Notes under the pieces: generated by a model
Told to the model about the DNA's origin: nothing
Seen by the model: the letters and a program-made list of their open reading frames with translations, nothing else
Databases searched by the model: none
Part shown: positions 31,939 to 39,048 of the stretch, in pieces
Layout: the number at the start of each line of letters is the position of its first letter
How positions within the stretch are numbered: position 1 is the first letter of the stretch
Program-made: the position numbers and the translations under genes
NCBI GenBank assembly: GCA_035650495.1
Contig: DASRHK010000153.1
Location: 1 to 43,179 of the forward strand
DNA: 43,179 nt
Direction: 5' to 3'
DNA from: DASRHK01 sp035650495
GTDB taxonomy: Bacteria; Pseudomonadota; Gammaproteobacteria; Nevskiales; Nevskiaceae

Positions 31939-32883
31939 TCACCTGCGCCTGCGCACCGGCACCCAGATCTCGAAACCGCCCTCGCCCGTCGCCGGGTCGA
32001 AGCGGTCGTCGTAGCGCTCGAAATCCGGCGCGTCGATCACCTCGAGCTCCGACTCCGGTAGCCAACGGTTCCAGATCGCATGGAAGCTGCGCCTCACCTC
32101 GGACACGTTCGCCCGATGCTCGAAGACGGCGTATTGCTGAGGCGCGATGCGCAGGCGATAGAACTCGGCGGGCAGCTTCGCGAGATCGGCGACTTGAACG
32201 GCACACACGTAATCGAGATTGCCATGCTCGTCGGCATGGCAGCGGACGCCGTAGGTCACGTCGGCGACGCGCCCGGGAATGCGATGCATCAACGAGGCGA
32301 AGCGACGCCATTGCGCCGGGATGCCGTCCGGCGCAGTGGCCGCGTTGTGACGTCGGCACACTCCGGCGACGAGCAGCTCGTCACCGTCGACCAAGCGCGG
32401 CGGCGGCAGATCGATGAAGCGCGCCTCATCCATGCGTAGCGGCTCGACCAGCTCCAGGCCGTCGAGATGACGTTGCGCCCGTACCGACTCCGGACTCACG
32501 CCGAACTCGTCCCGGAACGCGCGCACGAAAATCTCGTGCGAGGCGTAGCCGAATTCCAGCGCGACGGCGAGAACGTCGGGCGGGCCGTTCGCGAGCAACC
32601 GCGCCGCTTCCGTCAGCCGGCGTCCGCGCACATAGCGCATCGCCGAGTGCCCCGTCGCCAGCGCGAACGCTCGCACGAAGTGATGCTTCGACACGCCGGC
32701 GATGGCCGCGACATCGTCGAGCGTCAGCTCGGAGAGATAAAGGCTTTCGATGAACCACAGCGCCTTCGCCACCGCGTTGTTGCAGGCCAAGAGCCACGCC
32801 TGATGCTGGCAGGCGCGCAGCATCTGCGCGCTGGTCCTACGACGCTCGTCGTGCCGGAAGATTCCCGCGATCGGATCGCTCAT
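31939..32883 (-). CDS. AraC-family transcriptional regulator with GyrI-like effector-binding domain
   Basis: A 314-residue regulator. The N-terminal third carries two helix-turn-helix motifs of the AraC type (LTLDDVAAIAGVSKHHFVRAFALATG and VLAVALEFGYASHEIFVRAFRDEFGVSPESVR). The C-terminal two thirds resemble the GyrI/Rob-type ligand-binding fold (DGIPAQWRRFASLMHRIPG, YAVFEHRANVSEVRRSFHAIWNRWLPESE). Such proteins respond to small hydrophobic or cationic ligands. It lies between two paralogous receiver-domain genes on the same strand. Its 99-bp upstream gap contains no obvious promoter beyond AT-poor sequence with a short repeated TGTGCAAG (32930 region). Its targets are unknown; control of neighbouring genes is possible. 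Confidence 0.88.
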   Translation of the reverse strand: MSDPIAGIFRHDERRRTSAQMLRACQHQAWLLACNNAVAKALWFIESLYLSELTLDDVAAIAGVSKHHFVRAFALATGHSAMRYVRGRRLTEAARLLANGPPDVLAVALEFGYASHEIFVRAFRDEFGVSPESVRAQRHLDGLELVEPLRMDEARFIDLPPPRLVDGDELLVAGVCRRHNAATAPDGIPAQWRRFASLMHRIPGRVADVTYGVRCHADEHGNLDYVCAVQVADLAKLPAEFYRLRIAPQQYAVFEHRANVSEVRRSFHAIWNRWLPESELEVIDAPDFERYDDRFDPATGEGGFEIWVPVRRRR

Positions 32884-32982
32884 GGCCGACAGCTTTCACG
32901 GCCGCGATGCAGTCACGATGGCCGCCCTGTGCAAGCGGCGGGGAATGCTGTGCAAGGAATGTGCAGCGCGAAGGGCGCCGCG

Positions 32983-33357
32983 TCAGGAGCTCAGCAGCTT
33001 CTCGAGGTCGACCATGGTCGCCGGCTTGGGCAAGTAAGCGTCGAAGCCGACGGCCTTGGCGGCGTCCTGGAACGCGGCCTGCTTGAACCCGCTGTAGGCG
33101 ACCATGCGGGGGCGCTGGCCGGGGAACATGTTGAGGAGCTCGCGGACGAGCTCGAAGCCGTCCATCTCGGGCATGACCAGATCGACGAGGATGATGTCCG
33201 GCTGGAAACGCACCGCCGCGCCCATGGCGGCCGTGCCGTCGTAGGCAGCCTCCGCGGAATGGCCCAGCGCCTTGACCATCTCGACGGTCACGTCGGCGAC
33301 GTCGCGGGCATCGTCGATGATCAGTACGCGGCGGATGTTGGCGGCTTGGTCAGCCAT
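32983..33357 (-). CDS. Stand-alone response regulator receiver domain protein (copy 2)
   Basis: A 124-residue CheY-like protein with Asp15/Asp16 (VLIIDDARD), phospho-acceptor Asp59 (IILVDLVMPEMDG), Ser89 (VAYSGF) and Lys111 (LPKPAT). It is a paralogue of the receiver at 31530-31904: same length and collinear motifs, including QPD(V/I)(V/I)LVDLVMPE(V/M)DGF. CTGGAGCG precedes the ATG. In the 115-bp upstream gap a TA-rich CTATTCAAAAGC stretch about 25 bases before the start could hold a -10 region; this is a weak call. It has no output domain and no kinase nearby. Confidence 0.9.
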   Translation of the reverse strand: MADQAANIRRVLIIDDARDVADVTVEMVKALGHSAEAAYDGTAAMGAAVRFQPDIILVDLVMPEMDGFELVRELLNMFPGQRPRMVAYSGFKQAAFQDAAKAVGFDAYLPKPATMVDLEKLLSS

Positions 33358-33472
33358 CGCTCCAGTCCAGCACCTTGTTTGCTTTTGAATAGGTTAGCAG
33401 CGACGCCGGGGGGACGCTCGCAGAGCGATCCTCACCGGCGCGGGCGCGCGACGAACGGTGCTGCCGCGGCGA

Positions 33473-33745
33473 TCAACGCGACGGTGACCTGCCGCGCTCG
33501 AGCTCGACGAGCGCGTGGCACTCGGCGTGGTAGAAGCGGGAGATGCCGTCGACGCAGTCGGCCTCGATTTCCGGCTCCGAGGGAGCGATGGTCCGATCGC
33601 AGGCGGCGCAGATCGCGCCAGTGCCGCGGCCGCCCCACACTTCCCGGGCCGGCGCGCCAGGAAGGACGCCCGATTGGATTTTCTTGCGGATGAGACCGAC
33701 GATCTCATCCCGGCTCACTGCCCCGCCCATGTAGACCCGACCCAT
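33473..33745 (-). CDS. Small zinc-ribbon-like protein
   Basis: A 90-residue protein with ICAACD (Cys46, Cys49) and FYHAEC (His73, Cys76), a CxxC...HxxC arrangement that would bind one zinc ion. The N-terminal half (SRDEIVGLIRKKIQSGVLPGAP) looks helical. I have seen similar small proteins with GGxGxG-CxxCD...FHxxC in high-GC betaproteobacteria and relatives, but know no function for them. The start could be 33745 or the in-frame ATG at 33730. The gene is flanked by the receiver-domain gene and an XRE regulator, all on the minus strand. Confidence 0.7.
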   Translation of the reverse strand: MGRVYMGGAVSRDEIVGLIRKKIQSGVLPGAPAREVWGGRGTGAICAACDRTIAPSEPEIEADCVDGISRFYHAECHALVELERGRSPSR

Positions 33746-33808
33746 GACCGACCGTCGCGGATTGTCAGCCGCACTGGCAGGCAGCGCGACCCCTTATCCG
33801 TGGCAGCT

Positions 33809-34093
33809 CTAGCGTCGACCGTTGCGCTTGCTGGCGGCCGCGTAGATCTCGGGGTAGGCCTGCTCCGGCGGCGTCAGCAGCAGATGCGGCGGTAAGCCGA
33901 GCCCGGAGGCGAGCTTGTCGAGGTTGTCGCTGCCGAGGTTGATCTCGACCCGCTCGAGCGCGCCGACGTAGGTGCGCTTGAGCCCGCACTGGAAGCCGAG
34001 CTCCTCCTGCGACCAGCCGTACAGCGACCGCGCCGTCCGCAAGTTTTCCGCAAGCGTATGCCGCGACGAGATCCGTCGTTCTTTTTTTGTCAC
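33809..34093 (-). CDS. XRE-family helix-turn-helix regulator (copy 1)
   Basis: A 94-residue DNA-binding protein: RHTLAENLRTARSLYGWSQEELGFQCGLKRTYVGALERVEINLGSDNLDKLASGLGLPPHLLL is a complete Cro/C1-type domain, here split only for description; key turns are GWSQEEL and LKRTYVGALER. Start GTG at 34093, preceded by GGGGGAAC about eight bases upstream; upstream in-frame ATGs lie in a hairpin region. A paralogue lies 119 bases upstream (34213-34503). Its C terminus (EQAYPEIYAAASKRNGRR) ends like that of the paralogue. Confidence 0.85.
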   Translation of the reverse strand: MTKKERRISSRHTLAENLRTARSLYGWSQEELGFQCGLKRTYVGALERVEINLGSDNLDKLASGLGLPPHLLLTPPEQAYPEIYAAASKRNGRR

Positions 34094-34134
34094 GCCCTTG
34101 TTCCCCCGGCGCGCGGTTGATTCGCGCCGCGGGC

Positions 34135-34173
34135 AAAATTTTCCGGGGGCCGCAGAAGCTGCGCGACCCCCGG
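34135..34173 (-). terminator. Candidate intrinsic terminator between the two XRE genes
   Basis: Read on the minus strand: stem CCGGGGG/CCCCCGG (34173-34167 and 34149-34143) with an inner CGCAG/CTGCG stem, followed at once by AAAATTTT (34142-34135). The short T-run makes it a fair but not strong terminator for the upstream XRE gene (stop at 34213). No other hairpin in the window has a T-run. Confidence 0.5.
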
Positions 34174-34212
34174 AGCATGGCACGATGCCATTGATTCATG
34201 GCAGGCATCGCG

Positions 34213-34503
34213 TCAGCGCCGGGCGTTGCGCCGCCACGCCGAAACGGCGGCGTAAATCTCGGCGTAAGCGTCGGCCGGGTTGACCAGCAGCGTGTGCGGG
34301 AAGATGCCCATGCCAAAGGCGAGCTTGTCGACGTTGTCGATGCCAGGGTTGATCTCGGTGCGCTCGAGCGCGCCGACGTAGGTGCGCTTCAAGCCGCATT
34401 CGAGCGCGAGCTCCTCCTGCGACCAGCCGAACAGCGAGCGTGCGGCGCGCAGATTGGCGGCGAGACTATGCCGCGATGAAGTCTTTCGATTGATCTTGGC
34501 CAT
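34213..34503 (-). CDS. XRE-family helix-turn-helix regulator (copy 2)
   Basis: A 96-residue Cro/C1-type regulator with GWSQEELALECGLKRTYVGALER and the C-terminal YAEIYAAVSAWRRNARR. It is a paralogue of the gene at 33809-34093; both have SSRH(S/T)LA.NLR.ARSL.GWSQEEL and LKRTYVGALER. It is divergent from the first flavoprotein gene of the plus-strand steroid operon across 306 bases, which makes it a candidate regulator of that operon and of itself. No ligand domain is present. KstR-type (TetR) regulators of steroid genes were not found in the window. Confidence 0.87.
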   Translation of the reverse strand: MAKINRKTSSRHSLAANLRAARSLFGWSQEELALECGLKRTYVGALERTEINPGIDNVDKLAFGMGIFPHTLLVNPADAYAEIYAAVSAWRRNARR

Positions 34504-34809
34504 CTCTCAAGCGTATTTTCGGTTCAAGTGTGGTGTTGCAATCAGCATGGCGTGTGCCACAAGGATTTGGCAGCCGCGGCGCGCCGATTGTTCTGTTGAA
34601 ATTGCATCGCATCGCGAGAACTTTTCGGACGTGTGTGCGATGGGCGACAGTTTCGCCTCGCGCTGACATGCCATAGATCGGGATCAGGCTCGCAAGACCC
34701 GGGCCCAGCCATTGCCACTGGCGCCGCGACGTCGCCCGTTCGGACGGTGCGCCGCGAATGCAAAGCAAGCGAGATTCTTTCCCCTCCGCGGTGGATGACA
34801 GGGGACAGG
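34504..34809. other. 306-base divergent intergenic region before the steroid dehydrogenase operon
   Basis: Holds no credible gene. The half nearest the XRE gene (34504-34640) has visibly lower GC than the rest of the window, as promoters often do, and contains TTGAAA near 34596 as a weak -35 candidate. The other half is GC-rich and leads into the ribosome site AGGGGACAGG before the flavoprotein ATG. A GGCGA...TCGCC inverted repeat lies near 34649. No clear -10/-35 pair or operator could be called. Confidence 0.5.
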
Positions 34810-36507
34810 ATGCAATTCGGACTGCAGATCGAATCGCCACAGCGCGTCGACGACGCCGATCGCTTCGCGTGGGACGAAACCGCCGATCTCGTCGTCGTCG
34901 GCCTGGGCGGTGCCGGCGTCGCTGCCGCGCTGGAAGGGGTCGAGCGCGGCGTTCGGGTCATCGCGCTCGACCGCTACGACGGCGGCGGCTCCAGCGCCGC
35001 CAACGGCGGCGTGTTCTACGCAGGCGGCGGCACGCGCATCCAGCGCGAAGCGGGCGAAGAGGATTCGCCCGAGGAGATGTACAAATACCTGAAGCTCGAG
35101 GTCGGCGACGTCGTCGCCGACGAGACGCTGCGCCGCTTCTGCGACGGGAGCGTCGAAACCGTCGATTGGCTCCTGAATCATGGCGCCAGGCTCAACAGCA
35201 AGGTCTGGCGCGAGAAGACGTCGTATCCGCCGCTCGACTACTTCCTGTATCACCCCGACAGCACCCTCGCCGCCCCCTATGCGAAGCACGCAAAGCCCGC
35301 GGCGCGCGGCCATCGCGGCTACATGTGGAACGGCAAGAAGGCCTGGGGGCTGGGCGGCTCCATCTACTATCCGCTGCGCGACGCGGCGCTCTCCCGCGGG
35401 CTGGTCTTCCATCGCTACGCGGAAGCGCGTCAGCTCGCGGTCGACGGCAAGGGCCGCGTGATCGGCGTCAAAGCGCTGCAGATTCCGGCGTCGAGTCCGC
35501 ACGCCGCGCGCTTCGCGTCGTACGTCGCGGCCGCCTCGAAATGGTTCGCGGTGCTGCCGCCCTCCTTCCCGCTTTCATCGATGACCTACGCGCTCGCAGG
35601 CTGGTATTTGAAGCGAGCCGCGGAGATCGAAGCGAAGCATCGCCAGCCGCGCTGGTTCCGCGCGCGTCGCGGCGTGCTGCTTTCCGCCGGCGGCTTCATC
35701 CTCAACACGGCGATGATCCAGCATTACGCGCCGAAGTACGTGGCGGGACTTCCGAACGGCACGCTGGGCGACATGGGCGCCGGCATCATGCTCGGCGCCT
35801 CTGCGGGTGGCAGGCTCGATCTGATGGAGCGCGTCAGTGCGTGGCGCTTCATCAATCCGCCCAAAGCGTGGTCGCAGGGCATGCTGGTGAATCAGCGCGG
35901 CGAGCGCTTCGTGAACGAGACGCTCTACGGTGCCTCGCTCGGCGACGCGATCGTCGAGAAGCAGAACGGCAAGGCGTGGATCATTCTCGACGCGAAGCTG
36001 CGCGCGAAAGCGTTCGAGCAGGCGAAAGACAAGTCGATCGTGCCGTTCCAGCGCGACGTCGCGATGCTCAACCAGCTGTTCAACTCGAAGAAGGCGCCGA
36101 CGCTCGACGCGCTCGCCGACCTGATCGGCTTCGATCGCGCGACGCTCGCGAAGACGGTCAATGACTACAACGCCGCGGCGCGCGGCGAGATCGCCGATCC
36201 GTTCGAGAAGCGACGCGACGAGCTTGCGGAGATCTCCACCGCGCCGTTCTACGCCATCGACGCCGGCATCGCGAGCAAACTGTTGCCGATGCCGACGATG
36301 ACCGTCGGCGGCCTGCGCGTGGACGAGCGCACCGGCCTCGTGCAGCGCGACGGCGGCGGCGTGATCGAAGGTCTCTACGCCGCGGGGCGTAACGCGGTCG
36401 GGCTGTGCTCGAACATTTACGTGAGCGGGCTCTCGTACGCCGATTGCGTGTTCTCCGGACGCACCGTGGCCCGCCACGTCGCAGCGCAAGCTAACTCAAT
36501 CGGGTGA
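34810..36507 (+). CDS. 3-ketosteroid dehydrogenase-like FAD flavoprotein (copy 1)
   Basis: A 565-residue FAD_binding_2/fumarate-reductase-type flavoprotein. The ADP-binding DLVVVGLGGAGVAAALEG starts at about residue 25, with GGGSSAANGGVFYAGGGT following and a closing GLYAAGRNAVG. Near the C terminus Tyr537-Val-Ser539 (YVSG) reproduces the Tyr-x-Ser active-site pattern described for 3-ketosteroid delta4-(5alpha)-dehydrogenase of R. jostii. The YPGPG-type motif expected of classical delta1-KstD is not seen, so a delta4-(5alpha) or related steroid dehydrogenation is the better guess. The ATG at 34810 has AGGGG five bases upstream; an ATG at 34795 is possible. A second, equally long homologue follows after 34 bases. 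Steroid specificity rests on the neighbourhood and this motif. Confidence 0.8.
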   Translation: MQFGLQIESPQRVDDADRFAWDETADLVVVGLGGAGVAAALEGVERGVRVIALDRYDGGGSSAANGGVFYAGGGTRIQREAGEEDSPEEMYKYLKLEVGDVVADETLRRFCDGSVETVDWLLNHGARLNSKVWREKTSYPPLDYFLYHPDSTLAAPYAKHAKPAARGHRGYMWNGKKAWGLGGSIYYPLRDAALSRGLVFHRYAEARQLAVDGKGRVIGVKALQIPASSPHAARFASYVAAASKWFAVLPPSFPLSSMTYALAGWYLKRAAEIEAKHRQPRWFRARRGVLLSAGGFILNTAMIQHYAPKYVAGLPNGTLGDMGAGIMLGASAGGRLDLMERVSAWRFINPPKAWSQGMLVNQRGERFVNETLYGASLGDAIVEKQNGKAWIILDAKLRAKAFEQAKDKSIVPFQRDVAMLNQLFNSKKAPTLDALADLIGFDRATLAKTVNDYNAAARGEIADPFEKRRDELAEISTAPFYAIDAGIASKLLPMPTMTVGGLRVDERTGLVQRDGGGVIEGLYAAGRNAVGLCSNIYVSGLSYADCVFSGRTVARHVAAQANSIG

Positions 36508-36541
36508 AGCTTCTTCAGGCTTCGCGTCTGAAGATTGCGAG

Positions 36542-38239
36542 GTGAGCGCGATCCCTGCCAACGAAGCGCGTGTCGACGGCTGCCTGCCGACCGCGCCGCC
36601 ATTGATCGCGGCCGACGCCAGCGCGGTGAAGTGGGATCGGACCTGCGACGTGCTCGTCGTCGGCTTCGGCGGCGCCGGCGCGGCGGCCGCGATCGCCGCG
36701 AAGGAAGGCGGCGCGTCCGTGATCGTCGCCGAGCGCTTCGAAGGCGGCGGCGCGACGGCGAAGAGCGGCGGCGTCGTCTACGCGGGCGGCGGCACGAAGC
36801 AACAAAAGGCGGTCGGCTACGACGACACGCCGGAAGACATGTTCCGCTATCTGCGCCAGGAGACCGGCGACGCGATCAGTGAAGCCACATTGCGCCGCTT
36901 CTGTGACGACAGCCGCGGACTCATCGAGTGGCTCGAGTCGATCGGCGCCGACTTCACGTCGACCGCACCGCCGCCGAAGACCTCCTATCCGAAGGACGGC
37001 ATCTACCTCTACTACTCGGGCAACGAAGCTGTGCCGTCGTATGCGGCGCAAGCGCTGCCCGCGCCGCGCGGCCATCGCACGCGCGGCAGCTGGCTCTCGG
37101 GCAAGGCAATGTTCGAGCTCCTGAAGGCGCGCGCCGCTGCGCTCGGCATCGACGTCATGCACCAGAGCGCTGCGCGCAGGCTGGTGAAGTCCGACGCCGG
37201 CGACGTGCTCGGCGCCGAGCTCTGGCAGCTCGCGCCCGGATCGCCCGAGGCACAAGCTCACGAGAAGCTGATGCGCCGCGCCGAGAAGTGGCACGACCTC
37301 GCACCACGACGCGCCGATCGCTGGCGCGCCGAAGCGCTCGGCATCGAGCTCTCGAGCGCGAAGCCTGTGCTCGTGCGCGCCACGCGCGGCGTCGTGCTCA
37401 CCACCGGCGGCTTCATCTTCAATCGCGAGATGGTCGCGCAGCATGCGCCGAAATTCCGCCGCACGATGCGTCTCGGCGCAACCGGCTGCGACGGCAGCGG
37501 CATCCGGCTCGGTCAGTCGGTGGGCGGCGCGACCGGACGCATGGAGAAGGTTTCGGCGTGGCGCTTCATCAATCCGCCGAGCCCGTGGCCGCACGGGATC
37601 GTGGTCAATCACGAGGCACAGCGCTTCTGCAACGAGCAGGTCTACGGCGCGAAGCTCGGCGTCGAGATGTGCGAGCGGCAGGACGGTCGTGCTTGGCTCG
37701 TGCTCGATCGCAAGCTGCGCTGGAGCGCGATCAAGGAAACGCTGTTCGGCGGCCTGTGGTGGTTCCAGAGCGTGCCCGCGTTCTTCCTGATGCTGTTCGC
37801 GCCGCGCGCGAAGACACCGGAGCAGCTCGCCGAGAAGATGGGCTGGCCGCACAACGCGCTGCGCACCACGATCGACGAGTACAACGCCGCGATCGCCGAC
37901 AAGCGCGAGGACGCGCTCGGCAAGGCCGACGCGATGCGCAAGCCGCTCGACACGCCGCCCTACTTCGCGCTGAACATCTCCGCGGACAATCGCTCGTTCC
38001 CCTGCCCGTCGATCACGCTGGGCGGGCTCAAGGTCGATGAGACGAGCGGCGCGGTGCTCGACGGTCGCGGCGAGATCATCCCGGGCCTCTATGCCGCGGG
38101 GCGCGCAGCGGTCGGCATCGCGTCGAACGGATACGTGAGCGGATTGTCGATCGCGGATTGCTTGTGGTCGGGGCGAAGGGCTGGCGCAGCGTCGGCTGCA
38201 AGCAATGTGGGTCGCAAGCCACTGAAGATGTCGGCCTGA
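36542..38239 (+). CDS. 3-ketosteroid dehydrogenase-like FAD flavoprotein (copy 2)
   Basis: A 565-residue homologue of the preceding gene, starting with GTG. FAD elements: DVLVVGFGGAGAAAAIAAKEGG at about 36, GGGATAKSGGVVYAGGGTKQQ, VVLTTGGFIFNREM and GLYAAGRAAVGIASNGYVSG with Tyr531-x-Ser533. It shares VSAWRFINPP and several collinear blocks with copy 1 but differs widely elsewhere, so the duplication is old and substrates may differ. The last 12 residues or so (SNVGRKPLKMSA) are encoded by DNA leading into a REP-like palindrome whose loop contains the TGA stop. The SDR gene follows after 38 bases. Confidence 0.8.
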   Translation: MSAIPANEARVDGCLPTAPPLIAADASAVKWDRTCDVLVVGFGGAGAAAAIAAKEGGASVIVAERFEGGGATAKSGGVVYAGGGTKQQKAVGYDDTPEDMFRYLRQETGDAISEATLRRFCDDSRGLIEWLESIGADFTSTAPPPKTSYPKDGIYLYYSGNEAVPSYAAQALPAPRGHRTRGSWLSGKAMFELLKARAAALGIDVMHQSAARRLVKSDAGDVLGAELWQLAPGSPEAQAHEKLMRRAEKWHDLAPRRADRWRAEALGIELSSAKPVLVRATRGVVLTTGGFIFNREMVAQHAPKFRRTMRLGATGCDGSGIRLGQSVGGATGRMEKVSAWRFINPPSPWPHGIVVNHEAQRFCNEQVYGAKLGVEMCERQDGRAWLVLDRKLRWSAIKETLFGGLWWFQSVPAFFLMLFAPRAKTPEQLAEKMGWPHNALRTTIDEYNAAIADKREDALGKADAMRKPLDTPPYFALNISADNRSFPCPSITLGGLKVDETSGAVLDGRGEIIPGLYAAGRAAVGIASNGYVSGLSIADCLWSGRRAGAASAASNVGRKPLKMSA

Positions 38240-38249
38240 AGGCCGACCT
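38229..38249. repeat. REP-like palindrome, GTCGSCC-TTCA-GGSCGAC family, copy 2
   Basis: A 7-bp stem GTCGGCC/GGCCGAC (38230-38236 and 38241-38247), loop TGAA, followed by CTACGG; the reverse complement reads CCGTAG-GTCGGCC-TTCA-GGCCGAC. It is the inverse-orientation relative of 16391-16410 with one compensatory stem change. The stop codon of the second flavoprotein gene (38237-38239) lies in its loop. Confidence 0.72.
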
Positions 38250-38277
38250 ACGGAAATCGAGAAAAAGGGAGTCATCG

Positions 38278-39048
38278 ATGGGACGGGTATCGAACAAGGT
38301 CGCGATCGTCACCGGCGCGGCGAGCGGAGTCGGCAAGGAAGACGCACTGCTGCTGGCGAAGGAAGGCGCCAACGTCGTGCTCACCGACGTCAACGAAGAA
38401 CAGGGTCAAGCCGTCGCCAAGCAGATCGGCGACGCGGCGATGTTCATCAAGCACGACATCGCCTCGGAAGATCAGTGGAAGGACGTCATCGCCAGGACCG
38501 AAGCGAAGTTCGGCGGCGTCGACATCCTCGTCAACAACGCCGCGATCCTGATCTACGGCAACATCGAGGACACCAACCTCGCCGATTGGCAGAAGATCCA
38601 GCGCGTGAACTCCGACGGCTACTTCCTCGGCTGCCATTACGGGCTTGCCGCCATGAAAAAGCGCCCGTCCGGATCGATCGTGAACATGTCGTCGATGGCG
38701 GGCATCGGCGGCGTGTCGTCGTTCTGCGCGTACTCGGCGAGCAAGGGCGCGGTCGCAGCGATGACGCGCTCGATCGCGGCGCACTGCCGCATGAACCTCT
38801 ACAAGATCCGTTGCAACTCGATCCATCCCGACGGCATCGCCACGCCGATGGTCACCGGCCTGCACTCCACGATGCCGAAGGGCAAGCAGAGCGCCGTGCG
38901 CATCATGGATCCCAAGCAGCTGCAGGCGCGCTTCGCGCAGCCGGCCGACATCGCCAATCTCGTGCTCTTCCTCGCGTCGGATGAGTCTCGGTTCATCAAT
39001 GGCGCCGAGTACCGCATCGACAACGGTTACCTGATGTGGGCGGATTGA
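38278..39048 (+). CDS. SDR family dehydrogenase, probable hydroxysteroid dehydrogenase
   Basis: A 256-residue classical SDR: TGAASGVG cofactor loop (about 12-19), NNAAIL, and the catalytic NMSSMAGIGGVSSFCAYSASK (Ser...Tyr-x3-Lys). An Asp at the end of beta-strand two (VVLTDVNEE) favours NAD(H) over NADP(H). AGGGAG seven bases before the ATG is a good ribosome site. It resembles the cyclopentanol dehydrogenase/3- or 17-hydroxysteroid dehydrogenase branch. The setting between steroid flavoproteins and FadD3 suggests oxidation of a ring hydroxyl to the ketone required by the next step. The end overlaps the FadD3 start region by 4 to 13 bases. Confidence 0.85.
   Translation: MGRVSNKVAIVTGAASGVGKEDALLLAKEGANVVLTDVNEEQGQAVAKQIGDAAMFIKHDIASEDQWKDVIARTEAKFGGVDILVNNAAILIYGNIEDTNLADWQKIQRVNSDGYFLGCHYGLAAMKKRPSGSIVNMSSMAGIGGVSSFCAYSASKGAVAAMTRSIAAHCRMNLYKIRCNSIHPDGIATPMVTGLHSTMPKGKQSAVRIMDPKQLQARFAQPADIANLVLFLASDESRFINGAEYRIDNGYLMWAD

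Noticed and set aside
34082..34088. Seven T in a row considered as the tail of a terminator on the plus strand.
   Set aside because: It encodes the lysines near the start of the XRE protein on the minus strand and no stem precedes it on the plus strand.
34094..34183. Longer N terminus for the XRE copy 1 protein, starting at 34183.
   Set aside because: It would translate through the terminator-like hairpin and gives a Gly/Arg-rich tail absent from the paralogue.
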